DNA of 53,140 nucleotides from Pseudanabaena biceps PCC 7429 (GTDB lineage Bacteria > Cyanobacteriota > Cyanobacteriia > Pseudanabaenales > Pseudanabaenaceae), in NCBI RefSeq assembly GCF_000332215.1, contig NZ_ALWB01000005.1, positions 1-53,140 on the forward strand, in the 5' to 3' direction. The position numbers and the translations under genes are program-made. The notes below the pieces were generated by a model. It ran no database searches. It was given only the letters and a program-made list of their open reading frames with translations, and was not told the origin of the DNA. Positions 1 through 11,019 of the stretch are shown here, in pieces. Each line of letters starts with the position of its first letter. Position 1 is the stretch's first letter.

Positions 1-60
1 GGCGCACGCTGTGCGTGCGCCGCAGGTTTTAGGATTTTATATTTAATTAAGCTCACTTAG
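1..60. repeat. Truncated palindromic element, probably family B
   Basis: A perfect 9-bp stem (1-9 with 13-21, loop TGT) starts at the first base. It is followed by an AT-rich stretch ending in TTAATTAAGCTCACTTAG, which resembles the right end of the family B elements near 30170 and 39390. The left half lies outside the window. The 150 bases that follow, up to smc, hold no clear feature. Confidence 0.55.
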
Positions 61-212
61 CTTATAGGCTTATCCACAAAAATCCTCGGTGATACTTACG
101 CCATTTCGTCCAACTTGTGATAACGTATTGGCACTTTCGTGCTGTCAAAACTCGACCTCGCGCATAGTCTATTATTCAGATTGTTAAACCTCGGTCAGCC
201 CGCGATCGCCCT

Positions 213-3200
213 ATGTACATTAAAAATGTAGAACTCACCAGATTTAAGTCCTTTGGCTCTACTGTATCGATCCCACTGATGACGGGTTTTACAGTGGTTT
301 CTGGTCCCAATGGTTCGGGTAAATCGAATATTCTTGATGCCTTGCTATTTGCGCTGGGGCTAGCAGGTTCTAAGGGGATGCGCGCCGATCGCTTGCCCGA
401 CTTAGTCAACCAAGCCCATAGCAAGAAGGGACGGATGGTCGAAGCGATCGTTACCGTTACCTTTGCATTAGATGAAACTGAGGTGGCTGCTTTTCAAACC
501 GAAGGGATCGAAGTTCCTACGGCGGAGGGAAAGGAAATTGGTGAATGGACGGTGATGCGGAAGTTACGGGTTACTAGCCAAGGAACCTATACTTCGACTT
601 ACTATATTAATGGAACGCCTTGCAATTTAAGCGAACTGCACGAACAGTTAGCCAAATTCCGCATTTATCCTGAAGGCTATAACGTAGTTTTACAGGGTGA
701 CGTAACAGGCATTATTTCGATGAATTCGCGGGAAAGACGGGAAATTATTGATGAATTGGCAGGGGTGGGTGAGTTCGATCGCAAAATTTCCACCGCGAAA
801 GATAAGTTAGACGATGTTAAGACCCAAGAAGAGAGGTTTCGGATTGTCGAACAGGAACTCATTGCTAATAAGGATAAATTAAAAAGCGATCGCGTGAAGG
901 CGGAGAAATATAAAGCGCTGCGCTTGGAATATGAGCAGATGGAAGCGGCGGAATCCGTACTTAAACAGCGCGAGATTTTATATAACCAATCACTCCGTAA
1001 TGTTGAATTAGTCAATAATAAGGAGCAATGCGGCAATTTAGAGAAATCCTTAACTGAACTTTCGCAGGTAATTGAAGTCGGTACAGTTCACCTCAATGAA
1101 TTAAATGATCGCGTCCATACCCTTGGGGAAGAAGAATATCTATCTGTTTCGAGTAATTTGTCCTCACAACAGGCCGAACTTCGAGGCTTGCAACGCCAAC
1201 AGCAGTCTTTGACTAGTTCTTATCAAAACAATCAAACCCATATTGTCAAGACCCAAGAGGAAATTGATCGCCTCCTTCGCGAAGCTGAAGAACTAGAGTC
1301 GCAAAAGCAATTTAAGGAAGAGTCGGTCATTACGACGGAAAAGGCTCGCGATCAACAGGCTTCGATCGTTTCGCAATATCGGAAGGAAGTCCAAGCGATC
1401 GCCTCCGCCTCGTCGGATTGGGTACGCCAGCAAACTCAATTACGCCACGACATCGATAAGCTGCAAGGAGAACTCGATCCGCAAAAGCAAGAGCAAACTA
1501 GACTGAAAGAAGTCCTCAATCAGCGATCGTTACAATTGGAATCCCAAGATCGCGAACTGCAAGAAATTCTTGCAGGCGAAGGACGCTATGCTGTCGATAT
1601 GCTCTCTAATCAGTCCCTTGAGGATGCCTTGCGCTTGCAAGAGGCTGAGGTCAATGGAGCGGAAATCCTAGTACAGACCTTAGCCAAAAATCTTGCGGAA
1701 GCTCAGTTAGAAGTGCAACTCCAAAATGAAACGATCGAGCGCTTGACTCAAGAGCAGAGAGTTAAGACTCGCCAACTCGATAAATTGGAAGCACAGGTGC
1801 AGGCAAGTCGCGAAGTACAGGGAACTAGAGCCTCGCAAGTAGTCATTGAAGCCGATATGTCTGGCGTGTATGGTTTAGTTGCCCAATTGGGGCTGGTCGA
1901 GCCAAGATTTCAATTAGCCCTTGAGATCTGTGCGGGGGGGCGCTTAGGTAACCTTGTGGTGGAAAACGATGAAGTAGCTGCCGAAGCGATCTCCTTGCTC
2001 AAGCGCGAACGGGCTGGTCGAGCCACGTTTTTACCCCTCAATAAGTTGCAAGCGGCGAGATTTCCCTCCCGCATCGAAGCTCAAAAATTAGGGGCGATCG
2101 ACTATGCCTTTAATCTTGTTACCTACGAGGATCGCTACCAAGATGTCTTCTCCTTTGTTTTTGGCAATACGCTCGTATTTGAGACGCTAGATCAAGCGCG
2201 ATTTCACATTGGCAAATATCGCATGGTGACCCTTGAGGGCGAGATTCTCGAAACATCAGGAGCGATGACTGGCGGCAGTGTTATTCAGCAAAATAGTTTG
2301 CATTTTGGTAATGCCAAACCTGCGGAATCTTCCGAAACTAAGCAACTGCGCGATCGCCTCATGGAAATCGATCAGATGCTAACGCGACTCAACCAACGTT
2401 TGCGTGGAGCCTTAACGGGGATCGCCAAGTATGAGGAGCAATTACAATCCGCAAGAACTAATCATCGCGAAGCTCAACTCAAGCGCGATCGCATTTACGA
2501 ACAGATCGAGCGTAACAGCCGCGATCGCTCTCGTTTGCAAGATCGAATTCAACAAACCCGTGCGGCGATCGAAATCGGTCAAGCGCAATTAATTTCCCTA
2601 GATGGTAATGCTGCCGAACTCGAAGCTCAGTTAATGGTCAAACGCGCCGAGCTTACCGAGCTAGAGAAATCAAGTACCCATAGTCGCTGGTTGCAAGCGC
2701 AAGATGCGTTACAAGGGCAAGAAGCTTTATTAAATAGCGCCGAAATTGAACTGCGTACCGCCAAGCAACAGTTAGGAGAATTAGAAAACCAGCATAAGTT
2801 AGCCTTGGAGAAAATGGCGCAACGGCAAACGCGCCTTCAAGAACTGCGCAGTACTCAAGCGGAACTGATCAATAGCACATCACAAATTCAGCATCAACTC
2901 AAGCAGACTGAAACGGCGATCGCCTCCTATCAGTCCCGCTTGGAAGTTCTCGAACAGACAATTGGTGCGGCGAAACAGGAACGCGATGCCTGCGAGCGAT
3001 CGCTGCGCGCACAGCAACAACAACAGCAGCAGATGCAGTGGCAGATGCAAAAAAATCACGAACGGCAAGCCGAGCTTGAGTTGCAAATCGCTCAATTTGC
3101 CGAACAACTCAGTCAGATCGAACTTCCCGATCCGATCCCTGAAGTCCCTGAAACCATGACTCTAGAACAGTTGCAGCTAGAGCAGCGGCGCTTGCTCAAG

Positions 3201-3809
3201 CGGATTCAGTCCATGGAACCCGTAAATATGATGGCGATCGCGGAATACGAAGCCACATCTCAACGCCTAGACGAACTTAGCACTCGTCTCGAAACCCTCA
3301 ATCAAGAGCGGACCGAACTCTTAATCCGTATTGAGAACTTCACCACGCTGCGCCAGCGTGCCTTTATGCAAGCCTTTGATGCCGTTAACGGACATTTTAA
3401 AGAAATTTTTGCCGAGCTCTCCGATGGTGATGGTTATCTGCAACTAGAAAATCCTAATGCCCCCCTTAGTGGTGGGCTTACCCTAGTTGCGCATCCTAAA
3501 GGCAAGCAAGTCCAACATCTCGCATCCATGTCTGGGGGCGAAAAATCACTCACAGCTCTCAGTTTCATCTTTGCGCTTCAGCGCTATCGTCCTTCGCCCT
3601 TCTATGCCTTCGATGAAGTCGATATGTTTCTAGATGGTTCCAACGTCGAACGCTTGTCGAAAATGGTACGCAAGCAAGCTAACCTCGCGCAATTCATTGT
3701 GGTCAGTCTGCGTCGCCCCATGATCGAAGCCTCAGAACGCACGATCGGGGTAACGCAAGCACGCGGCGAACATACTCAGGTATTGGGCTTAGAACTGCGA
3801 TCGGGCTGA
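213..3809 (+). CDS. smc: Chromosome segregation protein SMC
   Basis: This is a full-length SMC ATPase (1198 aa, the usual size), which dimerises and entraps DNA for chromosome organisation and segregation in the nucleoid. Visible parts are an N-terminal head with Walker A GPNGSGKSN (residues 31-39), a first coiled coil rich in Glu, Gln and Arg, a globular hinge around residues 545-665 with glycine-rich sequence, a second coiled coil, and a C-terminal head with the signature MSGGEKS (about 1105-1112) and Walker B FYAFDEVD (about 1130). The ATG at 213 gives the canonical start MYIKNVELTRFKSFG. Many HIP1 octamers mark it as native. A hairpin follows at once; no ScpA or ScpB gene is adjacent. Confidence 0.97.
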   Translation: MYIKNVELTRFKSFGSTVSIPLMTGFTVVSGPNGSGKSNILDALLFALGLAGSKGMRADRLPDLVNQAHSKKGRMVEAIVTVTFALDETEVAAFQTEGIEVPTAEGKEIGEWTVMRKLRVTSQGTYTSTYYINGTPCNLSELHEQLAKFRIYPEGYNVVLQGDVTGIISMNSRERREIIDELAGVGEFDRKISTAKDKLDDVKTQEERFRIVEQELIANKDKLKSDRVKAEKYKALRLEYEQMEAAESVLKQREILYNQSLRNVELVNNKEQCGNLEKSLTELSQVIEVGTVHLNELNDRVHTLGEEEYLSVSSNLSSQQAELRGLQRQQQSLTSSYQNNQTHIVKTQEEIDRLLREAEELESQKQFKEESVITTEKARDQQASIVSQYRKEVQAIASASSDWVRQQTQLRHDIDKLQGELDPQKQEQTRLKEVLNQRSLQLESQDRELQEILAGEGRYAVDMLSNQSLEDALRLQEAEVNGAEILVQTLAKNLAEAQLEVQLQNETIERLTQEQRVKTRQLDKLEAQVQASREVQGTRASQVVIEADMSGVYGLVAQLGLVEPRFQLALEICAGGRLGNLVVENDEVAAEAISLLKRERAGRATFLPLNKLQAARFPSRIEAQKLGAIDYAFNLVTYEDRYQDVFSFVFGNTLVFETLDQARFHIGKYRMVTLEGEILETSGAMTGGSVIQQNSLHFGNAKPAESSETKQLRDRLMEIDQMLTRLNQRLRGALTGIAKYEEQLQSARTNHREAQLKRDRIYEQIERNSRDRSRLQDRIQQTRAAIEIGQAQLISLDGNAAELEAQLMVKRAELTELEKSSTHSRWLQAQDALQGQEALLNSAEIELRTAKQQLGELENQHKLALEKMAQRQTRLQELRSTQAELINSTSQIQHQLKQTETAIASYQSRLEVLEQTIGAAKQERDACERSLRAQQQQQQQMQWQMQKNHERQAELELQIAQFAEQLSQIELPDPIPEVPETMTLEQLQLEQRRLLKRIQSMEPVNMMAIAEYEATSQRLDELSTRLETLNQERTELLIRIENFTTLRQRAFMQAFDAVNGHFKEIFAELSDGDGYLQLENPNAPLSGGLTLVAHPKGKQVQHLASMSGGEKSLTALSFIFALQRYRPSPFYAFDEVDMFLDGSNVERLSKMVRKQANLAQFIVVSLRRPMIEASERTIGVTQARGEHTQVLGLELRSG

Positions 3810-3818
3810 TGCGAAAAC

Positions 3819-3847
3819 AAAAAGGCGGCGCGAAGCGCCCCCTTTTT
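3819..3847. terminator. Hairpin terminator after smc
   Basis: A 13-bp stem with one mismatch (AAAAAGG... paired with ...CCTTTTT) and loop GAA lies 10 bases after the smc stop. The A-run and T-run flanks would let it stop transcription from either side. The apex GCGC-GAA-GCGC is the one seen in many repeats of this window. Confidence 0.65.
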
Positions 3848-3913
3848 AGTTAATCGACCGCGATAGTAGTGACAAATTTGTTTCTGGAGAGGGGGCGCTT
3901 TTTGCTAGACTAG

Positions 3914-4999
<1,086 letters not shown>

Positions 5000-5012
5000 T
5001 CCAATTAACCAC

Positions 5013-5065
5013 TAGATAGCATAAAGATGGGCGGCGCTTTGCGTCGCCCATCTTTATGCTATCTA
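5013..5065. terminator. Long hairpin after ilvC
   Basis: A 25-bp stem with a single G/T pair and loop TTT begins 13 bases after the ilvC stop. The inner arm GGGCGGCGC is shared with other hairpins here. It probably ends ilvC transcription, although its length is more like a repeat element than a classical terminator. Confidence 0.7.
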
Positions 5066-5117
5066 TAGTTAAAGTCACAACAAGAGCAATGAAAGTTTTG
5101 CTTAAGCCATAGAACCT

Positions 5118-5190
5118 AAAAGACAAGTGACGCGTAGCACCGTCACTTATCTTTTGCATAGAGTAGTGGCGCGTAGCACCGCCATTCTAT
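5118..5190. repeat. Two adjacent imperfect hairpins
   Basis: Two stem-loops (5118-5155 and about 5158-5190) both contain GCGTAGCACCG at the apex and look like degraded copies of one unit. They fill the gap between convergent ilvC and the PBP2 gene and may serve as the terminator of the latter. Confidence 0.5.
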
Positions 5191-5195
5191 GGATT

Positions 5196-7025
5196 TTAAT
5201 TGGAATTCACCGCAGGGACTGGGGGATTAATGGGGGAATTGGGCATGGATTTAATTTTCATATAGGCTTCAATCGTCTGCACTGCCAAAGGTGCGGCAAC
5301 CGCACTACCACCACCACCACCTGCATTTTCCGCAAATACAGTCACCACAATTTCAGGATTTTCATAGGGTGCATAGACCGTAAACCAAGCATGGTTAAGG
5401 CGAGGAGGATCTTGGGCTGTCCCTGATTTTCCAGCCATGCTAATCTCTGAGGAATTGAGTGCTGCCGCCGTTCCAAAATCAAAAACCGATCGCAATGCCT
5501 TTTGCACCGCCGCTAAATTAGTTGGCGATATATTTAGAGATTGCCGCCATTCCTTAGCATCACTATCTTCTAGAAGAAAATGCGGTCTGATTTTGAATCC
5601 ACCATTAGCGATCGCCGCTGTCATCATGGAAACTTGGACGAGGTTTGCCTGTACGTCACCCTGACCGATTGACATATTTAAGGTATTGCCAACATACCAA
5701 GGCTCACCGATTACTCGTTTCTTCCATTCTTCGTCGGGAACCGTGCCTTTAGTTTCTTCCTCCTTGATTTCTAATCCAGAATATTCGCCATAGCCATACT
5801 TTCGCGCCCATGTCGCTAGATCCTTTTCCCCTACGCGCATACCTACTTGCCCAAAGAAAGTATTACTGCTATAAGCCATAGCCTCGGAAAACCCAATCGT
5901 ACCAAATCCCGCATGGTTGTGATCCCAAAACTGAAACCCACCAACATCCAGATAGGGATATGTGGGCAGAACATCATTAATGCCAAACTTATTAGTTTCT
6001 AAACCTGCCGTCATCGTTACAACTTTGAAAGTACTGGCTGGGGGATATACTTGGAGTACCCGATTGACAAAAGGATGATCTTTTTCTTGCAGGCGTTTCC
6101 ATGTTGCTTCGGAAATTTTGCCAGAAAAAAGATTGGGATCGAAGGCGGGATGGCTGACCATCGCCAATACCTCGCCATTATTAGGATTCATCGCCACAAT
6201 CCCACCCTGTTGCTCGCCTAAAATCTTTTCTACGGCTTTTTCTAAATCTAAGTCAATCGTCATTTTGACCGCATTACCTGATTTGGGTGGTTTCTGCCCC
6301 AAAATGCGTAATACCTTACCAAAAGCATCCACTTCTACTTGCTGTCCGCCCCATTCTCCCCGCAACTGATTTTCAAAGGCATATTCCACACCTGATTTGC
6401 CGATCACATCTCCAGGACGATAACCCTTTTCCCGTAGTTTGGGTAATTCTTCGGCGGTTAGCTCTCCTGTATAACCTAGTACGTGAGCTGCAACATCGCC
6501 ATTGGGGTAATAGCGTACAGCCTCTGGTTCAACCTTGACCCCTGGCAGCTCCAGACTATGCTCGGAGAGCACTGTTACGAGCTTGGGACTAATTGCCGTT
6601 GAGACGCGGACTAGATTGGGAGAGTTGTAGCCTTCTTGCTCCAATTTGTCCGTAATCGTTTGCGCCGAAACGCCAATCAACTCAGCTAAGCGCTTAATTG
6701 TGGGCTGCCATTTATCCTTGGGCTGGGCGATAGGCCAGAGATACACCACATGAGCTAAGCGACTTGAGGCAAGAATATTCCCCTTGCGATCGAAAAGTCG
6801 TCCTCTTTCGGGAGGCTTGGCAATTAGTCTGATCCGATTATTTTCGGCTAATTGTTGATTGCGATCGCCTTCGATCAGTTGTAAATAAAAAAGTCGTCCG
6901 CCTAAAATCCCGATCAGTACCAATACACTTAACAAAAATAAAACTGCTGCCCGCATCCCCTTTCCCATGGTGCGGGTATTTTCGGTAGGATTAAAGGGCG
7001 AAATTTGTCGTTGAGTAAAGGTCAT
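5196..7025 (-). CDS. mrdA: Penicillin-binding protein 2 (peptidoglycan transpeptidase)
   Basis: This class B penicillin-binding protein cross-links peptidoglycan during lateral wall growth and works with a RodA glycosyltransferase. It has 609 aa, normal for PBP2. After a short cytoplasmic start there is one membrane anchor (about residues 25-50, AAVLFLLSVLVLIGILGG). The PBP dimerisation region includes RGRLFDRKGNILA. The transpeptidase domain has the three catalytic motifs in order: STFK (serine near residue 330), SSN (near 385) and KSGTA (near 532). The C-terminal tail is Pro- and Asn-rich. The gene stands alone between hairpins and diverges from the ATPase gene at 7194; the 168 bases between them must hold both promoters. 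No rodA or mreBCD is adjacent. Confidence 0.94.
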   Translation of the reverse strand: MTFTQRQISPFNPTENTRTMGKGMRAAVLFLLSVLVLIGILGGRLFYLQLIEGDRNQQLAENNRIRLIAKPPERGRLFDRKGNILASSRLAHVVYLWPIAQPKDKWQPTIKRLAELIGVSAQTITDKLEQEGYNSPNLVRVSTAISPKLVTVLSEHSLELPGVKVEPEAVRYYPNGDVAAHVLGYTGELTAEELPKLREKGYRPGDVIGKSGVEYAFENQLRGEWGGQQVEVDAFGKVLRILGQKPPKSGNAVKMTIDLDLEKAVEKILGEQQGGIVAMNPNNGEVLAMVSHPAFDPNLFSGKISEATWKRLQEKDHPFVNRVLQVYPPASTFKVVTMTAGLETNKFGINDVLPTYPYLDVGGFQFWDHNHAGFGTIGFSEAMAYSSNTFFGQVGMRVGEKDLATWARKYGYGEYSGLEIKEEETKGTVPDEEWKKRVIGEPWYVGNTLNMSIGQGDVQANLVQVSMMTAAIANGGFKIRPHFLLEDSDAKEWRQSLNISPTNLAAVQKALRSVFDFGTAAALNSSEISMAGKSGTAQDPPRLNHAWFTVYAPYENPEIVVTVFAENAGGGGGSAVAAPLAVQTIEAYMKIKSMPNSPINPPVPAVNSN

Positions 7026-7193
7026 ATTGCTTAGAAACGATTTTAGGAAAGATTTTTTCGCTAGAATAAGATCTAGATCTATTGTATGGCGATCGTGAAT
7101 TTAATTAATTCCATTGCATGTTTAGTGAATGGCGTGGCTATTCAAAAAATATCAAGGCAGGCTATAGCAGTTTTTCAGAGGAGTTAAAAGTTC

Positions 7194-7631
7194 GTGATTG
7201 TGACACCTGTACGTCCAGTAGGACGAAAGTGGAGTAATCTCAGTTTTACTTCAACCCTCTATCTTGCCCCAGTACTGGATTTGTTGCTAGACGAAGTCCC
7301 TTCAGAATGGCAACCAGAGTTACGCTTGGGATTGCAAGAAGCGCTAGTCAACGCCGTTAAGCATGGTAATTCCTTCGATCCATGCAAACAAATTACTGTT
7401 AAATTCTCAATAGTTTCACAAATGTACTGGTGGATTATCACCGATCAAGGTGATGATCTTCAATCTTCGGGTGGAGGCAAAGACGATCCGACTCCTTGCC
7501 ATGACTTGGAATGTGGTAGGGGTTTCTATATACTACGCAAAATTTTTGAGCATGTGCATTGGGATTGCGATACCCACCGCTTGACTCTATGCAAAAAAAT
7601 TGATCGTTCGAGCAAACCAATGATTGTTTAA
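7194..7631 (+). CDS. Anti-sigma-factor-type ATP-binding protein (RsbW-like)
   Basis: A single GHKL/HATPase_c domain of 145 aa, the size of stand-alone RsbW/SpoIIAB-type serine kinases that bind sigma factors or phosphorylate antagonists. The N-box is EALVNAVKHGN (about residues 49-59), and DQGDD with GRGFYILRKIFEHV gives the two glycine boxes. The start is GTG at 7194, supported by AGAGGAG ten bases upstream. No STAS antagonist, PP2C phosphatase or sigma factor is adjacent, so the partner is unknown. Its TAA stop overlaps the first bases of a family B palindromic element. Confidence 0.8.
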   Translation: MIVTPVRPVGRKWSNLSFTSTLYLAPVLDLLLDEVPSEWQPELRLGLQEALVNAVKHGNSFDPCKQITVKFSIVSQMYWWIITDQGDDLQSSGGGKDDPTPCHDLECGRGFYILRKIFEHVHWDCDTHRLTLCKKIDRSSKPMIV

Positions 7632-7706
7632 GTAGCTAGGCATAATTAAAAACCAAACCCAGAAGAGCATACTGCCCGCGCAGCGGGCAGTATGCTCTTC
7701 TGGGTT
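7630..7706. repeat. Palindromic element, family B
   Basis: The element opens with AAGTAGCTAGGCATAATT, the family B end, and carries a perfect 24-bp stem (7656-7679 with 7683-7706, loop GCA). The opening AA is part of the stop codon of the preceding gene. No right-hand copy of the end sequence was found. Confidence 0.75.
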
Positions 7707-7723
7707 ATCTGTAAAACAGCTAA

Positions 7724-7770
7724 AAAAACATGATAATTGCCTTACTTTACAAAGCAATTATCATGTTTTT
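7724..7770. terminator. Hairpin with A/T-run flanks
   Basis: A perfect 17-bp stem with a 13-base loop, an A-run on the left and a T-run on the right, suits a rho-independent terminator on either strand. The rest of this 435-base gap (7771-7997) contains a short direct repeat TTAGGCTAAAAC and nothing else recognisable. Confidence 0.55.
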
Positions 7771-7997
7771 AAATATTGAACACAAAGATCGAGTAGAGAT
7801 TCGGATTTAGTTCGAGATAATGCCTTTTATCTGGTGGCGATCGCTATAATAGTGACAAATACTTAGGCTAAAACTTTAGGCTAAAACTAGCTGTCATAGC
7901 TAGATCGATAATTTAACTTTACTCATGCATTGGCTTATGGCTAGCTGATGCATAAAAAAGTACAAAAGTTTGTTTCCCTAGAGACAAAACGACGTAT

Positions 7998-8026
7998 TTG
8001 ACATAAAGTTTAAAATAAGGTTATGA
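7998..8026 (+). promoter_or_regulatory. Possible sigma-70-type promoter of the RelA/SpoT gene
   Basis: TTGACA at 7998-8003 is a perfect -35 box, 17 bases before TTATGA, a weak -10 box. The spacing is ideal and the site is 41 bases before the start codon. This rests on sequence match alone. Confidence 0.4.
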
Positions 8027-8066
8027 AAATCTTAACAACTATCTTTGCCAAGGCGAAATTAAAAGT

Positions 8067-10352
8067 ATGACTCCGATGACATTATTAGCTGAAGCTCCAG
8101 TAGAACGTCTAGGTCGGCCGGTAGATGTTGAAATAGATAGCGGAAAGTCGCGGGAATGTATTGCGGTAGTAGATGCATCGATCCCTGACTGGCTAAGAAG
8201 TGGATGGGAGAAATCGCAAAGGGGGGAGATTTTAGAGAATGAAGATGTTGTTTGTCGTGCCTTAGATTTTGCCTATCGCCTCCATGATGGTCAATGCCGA
8301 GCTTCGGGAGAGCCCTATATATTGCATCCCATTTCGGTGGCAGCAATTTTGAAGGATCTTGGTGGTAGTAATGCCATGATTGCCGCAGGTTTTTTGCATG
8401 ATGTGGTTGAAGATACGGATGTATCCTGCGATCAAATTGAAGAGAAATTTGGGAAAGAAATTCGTCAATTGGTGGAAGGAGTAACTAAGTTATCGAAACT
8501 TAGTTTTGAGAGTAAAACAGAAAGTCAAGCCGAAAATTTTCGCCGCATGTTTCTGGCTATGGCTCAGGACATTCGGGTAATTATCGTCAAGCTGGCCGAT
8601 CGCTTGCACAATATGCGAACGCTGCAACATCTCCGCTCCGAAAAGCAAGTCTTGATTTCCAGAGAAACCCGCGAGATTTTTGCGCCTTTAGCAAACCGTT
8701 TGGGTTTAGGGCAGATCAAGTGGGAGCTCGAAGATATTGCGTTTAAATATATTGAGCCAGAGCAGTATCAAATGATGGAATCTCTGGTCGCTGAGACCCA
8801 TGAGAGCCGTCAGGAGCAACTAACGGAAGTGACTAAGGTGTTAGGCGATCGCCTCGCATCTATGGGGATTGATGATTTTGAGATTAGCGGCAGACCGAAA
8901 CATTTGTATGGCATCTTCCGTAAAATGGAACGCCAAAAGAAACAGTACAACGAGATTTACGACATCCAAGCCGTGAGGGTGATCGTCAATACCAAAGAGG
9001 AATGCTACCGCGTCCTTGCCGTCGTGCACGACCATTTTTGTCCGATTCCTGGACGCTTTAAAGACTATATTGGTTTGCCCAAACCCAATCGCTACCAATC
9101 GCTACATACGGCAGTGATTGGACCTAAGGGACAACCTGTGGAGGTGCAGATTCGGACATGGGAAATGCATCACATCGCTGACTATGGAATTGCCGCGCAT
9201 TGGAAATATAAAGAGAGTAATTCGGTCAGCAAACCACTCAAGGGGGATGATCAAAAGTTTACTTGGCTGCGTCAATTAGTAGAATGGCAAAGGGAATTGA
9301 AAGATCCCCAAGAATATCTTGATAGTGTCAAGGAAGATTTATTTGATAGTGAAGTATATGTGTTTAGTCCGAAAGGAGATGTGTACTGTTTGCCTCGCGG
9401 AGCGACACCCGTAGACTTTGCCTATCGAGTGCATACGGAAGTAGGTAATCATTGTTCGGGGGCATTGGTCAATAATGTGATGGTTCCTTTGCAGCGTCCG
9501 CTCAAGCATGGTGATATTGTTACTATCCTCACTCAAAATAATGCCCATCCCAGTACGGACTGGATTAATTTTGTTGCTACAAATTCGGCAAAAAGCAGGA
9601 TTCGTCAGTGGTTTAAGCGATCGCGTCGTGAAGAAAATCTTGCTTTAGGGCGCAATGCTTTAGAACGCGAACTAGGTAAAAATGGATTGGATGCATTGCT
9701 CAAATCCGATCAAATGCAGAAGTTAGCAGAGCGATGTAACTATCATAATGTCGAGGATCTGATCGCAGGTATTGGCTATGGCGAAACCTCTGTTAATGCG
9801 GTAGTTAATAAGCTGCGGGAAAATCAACATAATGAGCGCTACTTTAATCCTCAAAAGTTTGAATCGCGTCACGAACCAGCCCATAACCACAATTCTAAAT
9901 CGCCTATTTTGGGCATAGAGGGGATGGTCTATTCGATCGCAGGTTGTTGCGCTCCATTACCAGGAGAACCGATTTCAGGAGTTGTCGCGCTAGGAAGCAA
10001 TCGCGGGATCACGATCCACCGTAACGATTGTAATAATCTTGCCAGTATTCCTAGCGATCGCCTTCTCCATGTGGGTTGGAATTACCAGAAAGAAAGCGAT
10101 CGCGATCAAACCTATCCCATTGATATTCGAGTGGAAACGATTGATCGCGTTGGCGTATTACGGGACATCTTAACCCGCCTATCGGACAATAAAATTAACG
10201 TCCGTAGGGCGAATGTACAGACCAAAAAAGGCAAAGCAGCAATTATTGATCTAAGTATCGATATCAGCGATCGCCACCAATTCGATCGCGTTTGCAATCA
10301 AATTAAGAAAATGTGTGATACCCTTTCTGTTTCTCGACTTGTTGGAGAATAA
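8067..10352 (+). CDS. spoT: Bifunctional (p)ppGpp synthetase/hydrolase
   Basis: This 761-aa long RSH protein makes and degrades the alarmone (p)ppGpp in the stringent response. Order of parts: an HD hydrolase domain with FLHDVVEDT (about residues 108-117), the synthetase domain with the G-loop YQSLHTAVIGPKGQPVEVQIRT (split here: YQSLHTAVIG, then PVEVQIRT, about 343-365), a TGS domain around 405-465 (VYVFSPKGDVYCLPRGATPVD region), a middle region with IAGCCAPLPGEPI typical of RelA/SpoT, and a C-terminal ACT domain (about 680-755). Both catalytic domains look intact, as expected when one RSH enzyme does both jobs. The start is ATG 8067; ATG 8076 is also possible. A small stem (AAAGGAG/CTCTCCCTTT) follows the stop. 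Confidence 0.94.
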   Translation: MTPMTLLAEAPVERLGRPVDVEIDSGKSRECIAVVDASIPDWLRSGWEKSQRGEILENEDVVCRALDFAYRLHDGQCRASGEPYILHPISVAAILKDLGGSNAMIAAGFLHDVVEDTDVSCDQIEEKFGKEIRQLVEGVTKLSKLSFESKTESQAENFRRMFLAMAQDIRVIIVKLADRLHNMRTLQHLRSEKQVLISRETREIFAPLANRLGLGQIKWELEDIAFKYIEPEQYQMMESLVAETHESRQEQLTEVTKVLGDRLASMGIDDFEISGRPKHLYGIFRKMERQKKQYNEIYDIQAVRVIVNTKEECYRVLAVVHDHFCPIPGRFKDYIGLPKPNRYQSLHTAVIGPKGQPVEVQIRTWEMHHIADYGIAAHWKYKESNSVSKPLKGDDQKFTWLRQLVEWQRELKDPQEYLDSVKEDLFDSEVYVFSPKGDVYCLPRGATPVDFAYRVHTEVGNHCSGALVNNVMVPLQRPLKHGDIVTILTQNNAHPSTDWINFVATNSAKSRIRQWFKRSRREENLALGRNALERELGKNGLDALLKSDQMQKLAERCNYHNVEDLIAGIGYGETSVNAVVNKLRENQHNERYFNPQKFESRHEPAHNHNSKSPILGIEGMVYSIAGCCAPLPGEPISGVVALGSNRGITIHRNDCNNLASIPSDRLLHVGWNYQKESDRDQTYPIDIRVETIDRVGVLRDILTRLSDNKINVRRANVQTKKGKAAIIDLSIDISDRHQFDRVCNQIKKMCDTLSVSRLVGE

Positions 10353-10415
10353 AGTTAAAGGAGCCGTTTCGCTCTCCCTTTAGGATCTCTCTTTAGGATT
10401 TCATGGGAAAAAATT

Positions 10416-11000
10416 ATGAACTTTCAAACCATCGATCTTAGTCCAGTGATCTCACTGACTCGCGAAGAGTTCATCAAGCTCTGCGCGGCAAATCCTGAAA
10501 TGAAACTAGAGCGTACTGCTAAAGGAGAATTAATCGTTATGTCCCCAACGGGTGGTGAGACTGGTAGTTTTAATTCTGACCTCAACGGTGAACTCTATGT
10601 ATGGAATCACTCATGCAAACGAGGTAAAACCTTTGATTCATCGACTGGGTTTAGTTTGCCGAAGGGTAGCGATCGCTCTCCCGATGCAGCATGGATCTCT
10701 TTAGCAAAATGGGAATCGCTTACTCCTGATCAACGCCAAGGTTTTTTGCCACTCTGTCCTGAATTCCTAGTTGAACTTTTGTCACCTAGTGATTCATGGA
10801 AGCAGGGACAAGCCAAGATGGAGGAATATATGGACAATGGCTGTTTGTTGGGATGGTTAATTGATCCGAAACACAGGCGCGTAGCTATTTATCGCCAAGG
10901 TCAGTCTGTTGAGATTTTAGATAATCCTAAAACTTTATCGGGTGAGAATGTATTGCCAAACTTTGTTTTAGAAGTTAGTCGTATAGTGAATTGGGGCTAA
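10416..11000 (+). CDS. Uma2 family protein (putative PD-(D/E)XK endonuclease)
   Basis: A 194-aa Uma2/DUF820 protein, a family expanded in cyanobacteria and predicted to have a restriction-endonuclease-like fold; its cell function is unknown. The segments expected for the family are present: LERTAKGELIVMSPTGGETG near the N-terminus, SPDAAWI carrying the first acidic residue, FLVELLSPSD with the Glu, then the helix KMEEYMDNGCLLGWLIDP. The length is normal. It may be a bystander downstream of the RelA/SpoT gene, 63 bases away. It ends before a family C-like repeat. Confidence 0.85.
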   Translation: MNFQTIDLSPVISLTREEFIKLCAANPEMKLERTAKGELIVMSPTGGETGSFNSDLNGELYVWNHSCKRGKTFDSSTGFSLPKGSDRSPDAAWISLAKWESLTPDQRQGFLPLCPEFLVELLSPSDSWKQGQAKMEEYMDNGCLLGWLIDPKHRRVAIYRQGQSVEILDNPKTLSGENVLPNFVLEVSRIVNWG

Positions 11001-11019
11001 AGCATTTTATCGCTATTAA

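Noticed and set aside
2880-3107. Reverse-strand open frame rich in leucine inside smc
   Set aside because: It is the shadow of the Gln-rich coiled coil; no start signal or family, and smc is certain.
7771-8066. Possible riboswitch or small RNA upstream of the RelA/SpoT gene
   Set aside because: Only short direct repeats and a promoter-like pair of boxes were seen; no known fold could be drawn.
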